Shown: one piece after another, positions 6,886 to 9,867 of the stretch
Numbering within the stretch: position 1 is the first letter of the stretch
Layout: each line of letters begins with the position of its first letter
Source of the DNA: JADJNW01 sp964517175
Lineage (GTDB): Bacteria; Bacteroidota; Bacteroidia; Chitinophagales; Saprospiraceae
Direction of reading: 5' to 3'
Assembly: GCA_964517175.1 (NCBI GenBank)
Contig: CAZFBU010000156.1
Location: forward strand, 1 to 9,867
Length of the DNA stretch: 9,867 bases
Notes under the pieces: generated by a model
Told to the model about the DNA's origin: nothing
Database searches by the model: none
What the model saw: only the letters and a program-made list of their open reading frames with translations
Made by a program: the position numbers and the translations under genes

Positions 6886-6897
6886 TGACTTTTGTCA
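6886..6897. promoter_or_regulatory. CRP/FNR-type operator candidate, TGAC-N4-GTCA
   Basis: TGAC, TTTT, GTCA form a perfect 4-bp dyad with a four-base spacer, giving the TGA-N6-TCA core shared by CRP and FNR sites. The right edge is 45 bases before the kinase GTG and the left edge is 139 bases before the thioredoxin-fold ATG. This is a sensible activator position for the kinase promoter. The regulator encoded downstream keeps the Glu and Arg that contact this core in CRP and FNR, so autoregulation is a reasonable inference. Confidence 0.45.
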
Positions 6898-6942
6898 TTT
6901 TTTCATAATTTCAGACTTATTTTTTTTGTAAAGCTTTTAATC

Positions 6943-8634
6943 GTGAAATCAGAAACATCTTTGCAGCAGCATTACTCGGATATTGTACTGAAACTCAATG
7001 CGATCATCGAGACAGCGATCGATGGTATTATCTCCATTGACGAAGGGGGCAGGATAGAACTGGCCAACCCGGCCGCTGCGCAATTGTTCGGCTACGAAAT
7101 CAGTGAACTCCTGGGGCAGAAAATCAATATGCTCATGCCCAAGCCCGACGCCACCCACCACGATAACTATATTCAAAATTATATTCAAACCGGCAAGCGC
7201 AAAATCATTGGTATCGGGCGCGAGGTAAAAGGCTTGCGCAAGAATGGCTCCGTATTCCCGATGCGCTTGAGTATCAGCGAAGTAAAACTGCATGACCGGC
7301 GTATTTTTACCGGCATTGTGCATGACCTGACCGAGCAAAAAAACATCGAGCAGAAACTCAAAGAAGAAAAAGAGCGCACGCAGCAATATCTGAACGTTGC
7401 CAACACTATTTTTGTGGTCATCAACCGCGACGGGCAAGTCACCATGCTCAATCGAAAGGGCTGCGAAGTACTGGGGCTCTGCACGGAGGACATCGTCGGC
7501 AAAAACTGGTTTGAGGTTGCCGTTGCACCCGCCAGCACCGATATGGCAATAGCCGGCTTTCGCCAAATGATGAGCGGAGACAGCGAAGGCAGCCTGGAGT
7601 ACCAGGAGTACGAAATTCTCCATTCTGAAAATCAAAAGAAACGACTGATCGCCTGGCATAATTCTCTGATTCGCGATGAAGAGGGTCAAGCGAAGGAAGT
7701 CATCAGCGCCGGTGTGGACGTCACGGACCATCGCGCTGCCGAGCAGCGCATCATTCGCCTCAATGCTGAACTCGAACAGCGCGTGGAGCAACGTACCGAA
7801 GAACTCGCCGCCGCCGTAAACCAGATGCTGGAAACCAACCGCCAACTGAAAAAAGAAATAAAGGAGCGCGAAGCTGCTGAAAATGCCTTGCGCGCCAACG
7901 AGCAGGAAATACGCAAGGCGCTCGAACGCGAAAAAGAACTCAGTGAGATGAAGTCGCGCTTTGTGTCAATGGCTTCGCACGAATTCCGAACACCCCTGAG
8001 CACCATCCTTTCGTCTGCCGACCTGATCGAGGCTTACGCCAAAGAAGAGCAGCAATCCAAGCGCGAGCGGCACACCAACCGCATCAAATCCGCCGTGGTC
8101 AACCTGACGAATATTCTCAACGACTTTCTGTCGCTCAGCCGCCTGGAAGAAGGCAAAATTGATGTCCATCCGGTAGAATTTGACCTCAAAGAATTTTGCG
8201 CCGAAACGCTGGAAGAGATTTCCATTCTCCTTAAGCCAGGACAGACGATCCACCGCAATGAAAATACAGAAACGCACACGATCTATCTCGATAAGAAATT
8301 GCTGAAAAATATTTTGTTTAACTTGCTGTCCAATGCAATTAAGTATTCTGATGCCGGCAAGCCTATTGATTGCCATGTCAGCGTCAATAAACAGAGCCTG
8401 CATATTCGTATTGCCGACCGGGGCATCGGCATACCAGAAGAGGAGCAACAGCATTTGTTCACGCCGTTTTTCCGGGCGCACAATGTCGAAAATATTCAGG
8501 GCACAGGGCTGGGGCTAAACATCGTCAAGCGCTACGTGGACCTGGTGCAGGGCGCTATCGGCTTTAAAAGCGAAAGCGGCGTTGGTACAACTTTTTACAT
8601 TGATATTCCACTGATCGAATCGCCGCAAACATAA
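6943..8634 (+). CDS. Soluble sensor histidine kinase with FixL-like heme PAS
   Basis: A 563-residue hybrid-free kinase that should autophosphorylate and signal to the regulator encoded next. The order is PAS1 (about 15-132), PAS2 (about 145-263), a long charged coiled-coil signalling helix (265-340), HisKA with SHEFRTPL and phospho-accepting His346, and a HATPase domain with N-box NLLSN at 460-464, DRGIGIP at 492-498, FTPFF at 506-510 and GTGLG at 520-524. PAS1 aligns without gaps to the heme PAS of Bradyrhizobium FixL in its key region: His73 matches the heme-ligand His200, Arg93 the oxygen-responsive Arg220, Tyr76 Tyr203, Ile88 Ile215, and Leu109/Ile111 match Leu236/Ile238. No membrane segment follows from the chosen GTG start. 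The upstream TTG at 6892 would put the start inside the CRP-type dyad, and the first in-frame ATG lies inside PAS1. The kinase call is firm. Heme binding is inferred, since some PAS domains with this motif may lack heme. Confidence 0.93.
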   Translation: MKSETSLQQHYSDIVLKLNAIIETAIDGIISIDEGGRIELANPAAAQLFGYEISELLGQKINMLMPKPDATHHDNYIQNYIQTGKRKIIGIGREVKGLRKNGSVFPMRLSISEVKLHDRRIFTGIVHDLTEQKNIEQKLKEEKERTQQYLNVANTIFVVINRDGQVTMLNRKGCEVLGLCTEDIVGKNWFEVAVAPASTDMAIAGFRQMMSGDSEGSLEYQEYEILHSENQKKRLIAWHNSLIRDEEGQAKEVISAGVDVTDHRAAEQRIIRLNAELEQRVEQRTEELAAAVNQMLETNRQLKKEIKEREAAENALRANEQEIRKALEREKELSEMKSRFVSMASHEFRTPLSTILSSADLIEAYAKEEQQSKRERHTNRIKSAVVNLTNILNDFLSLSRLEEGKIDVHPVEFDLKEFCAETLEEISILLKPGQTIHRNENTETHTIYLDKKLLKNILFNLLSNAIKYSDAGKPIDCHVSVNKQSLHIRIADRGIGIPEEEQQHLFTPFFRAHNVENIQGTGLGLNIVKRYVDLVQGAIGFKSESGVGTTFYIDIPLIESPQT

Positions 8635-8672
8635 TGCGTAAATGCGGGGTTATTAGCTATATAAATAAACAA

Positions 8673-8694
8673 GGACATAAGTGCCCGGACATAA
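8673..8694. repeat. Direct repeat GGACATAA in the response regulator leader
   Basis: Two exact copies of GGACATAA, at 8673-8680 and 8687-8694, are 14 bases apart start to start, between the kinase stop and the regulator start. The 169-base spacer is AT-rich, so the regulator may have its own promoter here, and the repeat could be a binding site. No clear -33/-7 pair was found and nothing known is matched. Confidence 0.3.
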
Positions 8695-8766
8695 TTATTT
8701 TAAGTATAATTTTTCATAAAATACAGATTATCAAATTTTTATAAGTCATCCCAATTAACAAATAAC

Positions 8767-8782
8767 ATTGTCCATCTACTTA
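8767..8782. repeat. 16-nt segment shared with position 67-82
   Basis: ATTGTCCATCTACTTA here and ATTGTCCCTCTACTTA at 67-82 agree at 15 of 16 bases and in orientation. Both lie in intergenic DNA, one downstream of the acyl-CoA dehydrogenase and one in the leader of the response regulator. The match is too long for chance in such short regions, and suggests a remnant of a dispersed intergenic repeat. Confidence 0.45.
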
Positions 8783-8803
8783 CTGCCTAAACCTACACCC
8801 AAT

Positions 8804-9847
8804 ATGAAAAAAATTCTGGTTATCGAAGATAATCCCGAAGTGAGAGAAAACCTGGAAGAAATCCTGGAACTTTCCGGTTATCAGGTGATTGCTGCTGCCG
8901 ACGGCACCGAAGGCGTGGACCGGGCACTGGCAGAATTGCCCGACCTGATCCTCTGCGATGTTATGATGCCCAAGCTCGACGGCTTTGGCGTGCTGAATAT
9001 TCTGAGCAAACGAAGCGAAACCTCCGACATTCCATTCATTTTTCTGACGGCAAAGGCAGAAAAGACCGACTTTCGGCGAGGTATGAATCTCGGCGCAGAT
9101 GATTATGTCACCAAGCCATTTTACAAGGATGAACTGCTCGCGGTGATTGAAGTGCGCCTCCGCAAGAGTGAAAAACTGCGCAGTAAATTTGATAAAACGG
9201 AACTTGGACTCCAGGCTTTTATCGATGAAGCCCGGGGCTATGAAGAATTGAAAAAACTCTCCATTGAGCGCAAGTTGAAGACCTTCAAAAAGCGGGAAAA
9301 TCTCTACGAAGAGGGCGACTATCCGCGGTATCTGTTTTTTATCAAAAGTGGGAAAATAAAGGTTTTTAAAACCAACGAGGACGGTAAAGAATATATCATT
9401 TCCCTGCATACCACCGGCGATTTTGTCGGCTACGTCGATTTGATTAAAGATTCCAAATACACCGAAGCGGCAGCGGCGCTGGAAGATACCGAGGTGAGCC
9501 TCATTCCCAAAGACGACTTTCAGCAGTTATTGCACGCTAATCGCGACGTTGCTTCGCAATTGATTAAAATGCTGGCGAGCAATATCTCGGAAAAAGAAGA
9601 GCAACTCCTGCATCTGGCATACAATTCCGTGCGCAAGCGCGTAGCCAGTGCGCTGCTTTTATTGCACGATAAAGAAGGTAAGAATGAATTCAACATCCTG
9701 CGGGATGATCTGGCACGGATCGTCGGCACAGCCAAGGAAAGTGTTATCAGAATGCTAACGGAATTTAAAGAAGATGGTTATATCGAGGTCGTAGATGGTG
9801 CTATCAGCATCAAAAATCGCTCGAAGCTGGAGCACATGCCGGGGTAA
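8804..9847 (+). CDS. Response regulator: receiver fused to CRP/FNR DNA-binding module
   Basis: A 347-residue cytoplasmic transcription factor. The receiver domain (1-120) has acidic Glu8/Asp9, phospho-accepting Asp52 in CDVMMP, Thr82 and Lys104 in TKPF, so it should accept phosphate. A linker leads to a CRP-like cyclic-nucleotide-binding beta-roll (about 150-240), a dimerisation helix (about 245-285) and a Crp-type helix-turn-helix (about 296-330). The cAMP-binding cassette is altered: the Glu after the Gly of the FxGE motif is Tyr210 and no matching Arg follows. The only cysteine is Cys51 in the receiver, so there is no FNR iron-sulfur cluster. Activity is therefore probably set by phosphorylation. 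In the recognition helix, KESVIR keeps Glu312 and Arg316, equivalent to CRP Glu181/Arg185 and FNR Glu209/Arg213, which contact the TGA core. I chose the ATG at 8804; a TTG at 8768 lies in the repeat segment. It follows the FixL-like kinase by 169 bases and is its likely partner. Confidence 0.93.
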   Translation: MKKILVIEDNPEVRENLEEILELSGYQVIAAADGTEGVDRALAELPDLILCDVMMPKLDGFGVLNILSKRSETSDIPFIFLTAKAEKTDFRRGMNLGADDYVTKPFYKDELLAVIEVRLRKSEKLRSKFDKTELGLQAFIDEARGYEELKKLSIERKLKTFKKRENLYEEGDYPRYLFFIKSGKIKVFKTNEDGKEYIISLHTTGDFVGYVDLIKDSKYTEAAAALEDTEVSLIPKDDFQQLLHANRDVASQLIKMLASNISEKEEQLLHLAYNSVRKRVASALLLLHDKEGKNEFNILRDDLARIVGTAKESVIRMLTEFKEDGYIEVVDGAISIKNRSKLEHMPG

Positions 9848-9867
9848 TTTTTTCAGTTCTTATTCAA

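Noticed and set aside
6918..6928. TATTTTTTTTG before the kinase as a -7 box with TTTG at 6891-6894 as -33
   Set aside because: The spacing is 23 bases rather than 19-21 and the G of the -7 box is out of register in a T-run, so the match is not specific.
6892..6942. A TTG start that would add 17 residues (FRLIFFVKLLIV) to the kinase as a membrane anchor
   Set aside because: The hydrophobic run is too short for a membrane segment, it is made of a T-rich promoter-like stretch, and the start would lie inside the CRP/FNR-type dyad.
1..9867. CRISPR array, tRNA, rRNA, insertion sequence or phage genes
   Set aside because: No regular repeat-spacer structure, RNA gene or transposase/integrase frame is visible. 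The only repeats are the short intergenic ones listed.

Overview
The window looks like a metagenome or draft-assembly scaffold from a member of the Bacteroidota. A Saprospiria-like lineage is possible, but this is only an impression. The signs are: genes without Shine-Dalgarno sequences behind AT-rich leaders; an ATCCTG-type degenerate repeat between genes; a DUF4140/DUF4139 (MuiA-like) secreted protein; tandem-domain universal stress proteins; and a two-component pair of a type seen in that phylum. Coding DNA is of moderate GC, with GC-rich third positions that create several long but spurious antisense reading frames. A run of exactly 100 N (3948-4047) is a scaffold join of unknown true length.

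Left part (1-3933): a minus-strand acyl-CoA dehydrogenase of the ACAD10/11-like type is followed, after a 301-nt spacer, by a plus-strand pair. The pair is an osmoprotectant-type (OpuCA/ProV-like) ABC ATPase with no permease beside it, then argH (argininosuccinate lyase). Middle (3948-5414): the assembly gap, and to its right a minus-strand MuiA-family exported protein whose C-terminus is lost in the gap. Between this gene and the next minus-strand operon lie two candidate hairpins. Both have a pair that is a C·A mismatch on the plus strand but a G·U wobble in minus-strand RNA.

Right part (5632-9847) is the most interesting region. A minus-strand two-gene operon encodes a cysteine-free thioredoxin-fold protein and a tandem universal stress protein. 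It is divergent from a plus-strand sensor histidine kinase whose first PAS domain carries the FixL heme-pocket residues (proximal His, distal Arg and the hydrophobic contacts). The kinase is followed by a response regulator in which a receiver domain is fused to a CRP/FNR cyclic-nucleotide-binding fold and helix-turn-helix.

Taken together this reads as a possible oxygen-sensing circuit. In rhizobia, FixL phosphorylates FixJ, which then induces FixK, a CRP/FNR protein. Here the receiver and the CRP/FNR DNA-binding module are one polypeptide. A TGAC-N4-GTCA dyad, which has the CRP/FNR core TGA-N6-TCA, lies in the divergent promoter region just upstream of the kinase. It is a natural candidate operator for autoregulation and for control of the stress operon. 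Heme binding, the phosphotransfer pairing and the operator are inferences from sequence.
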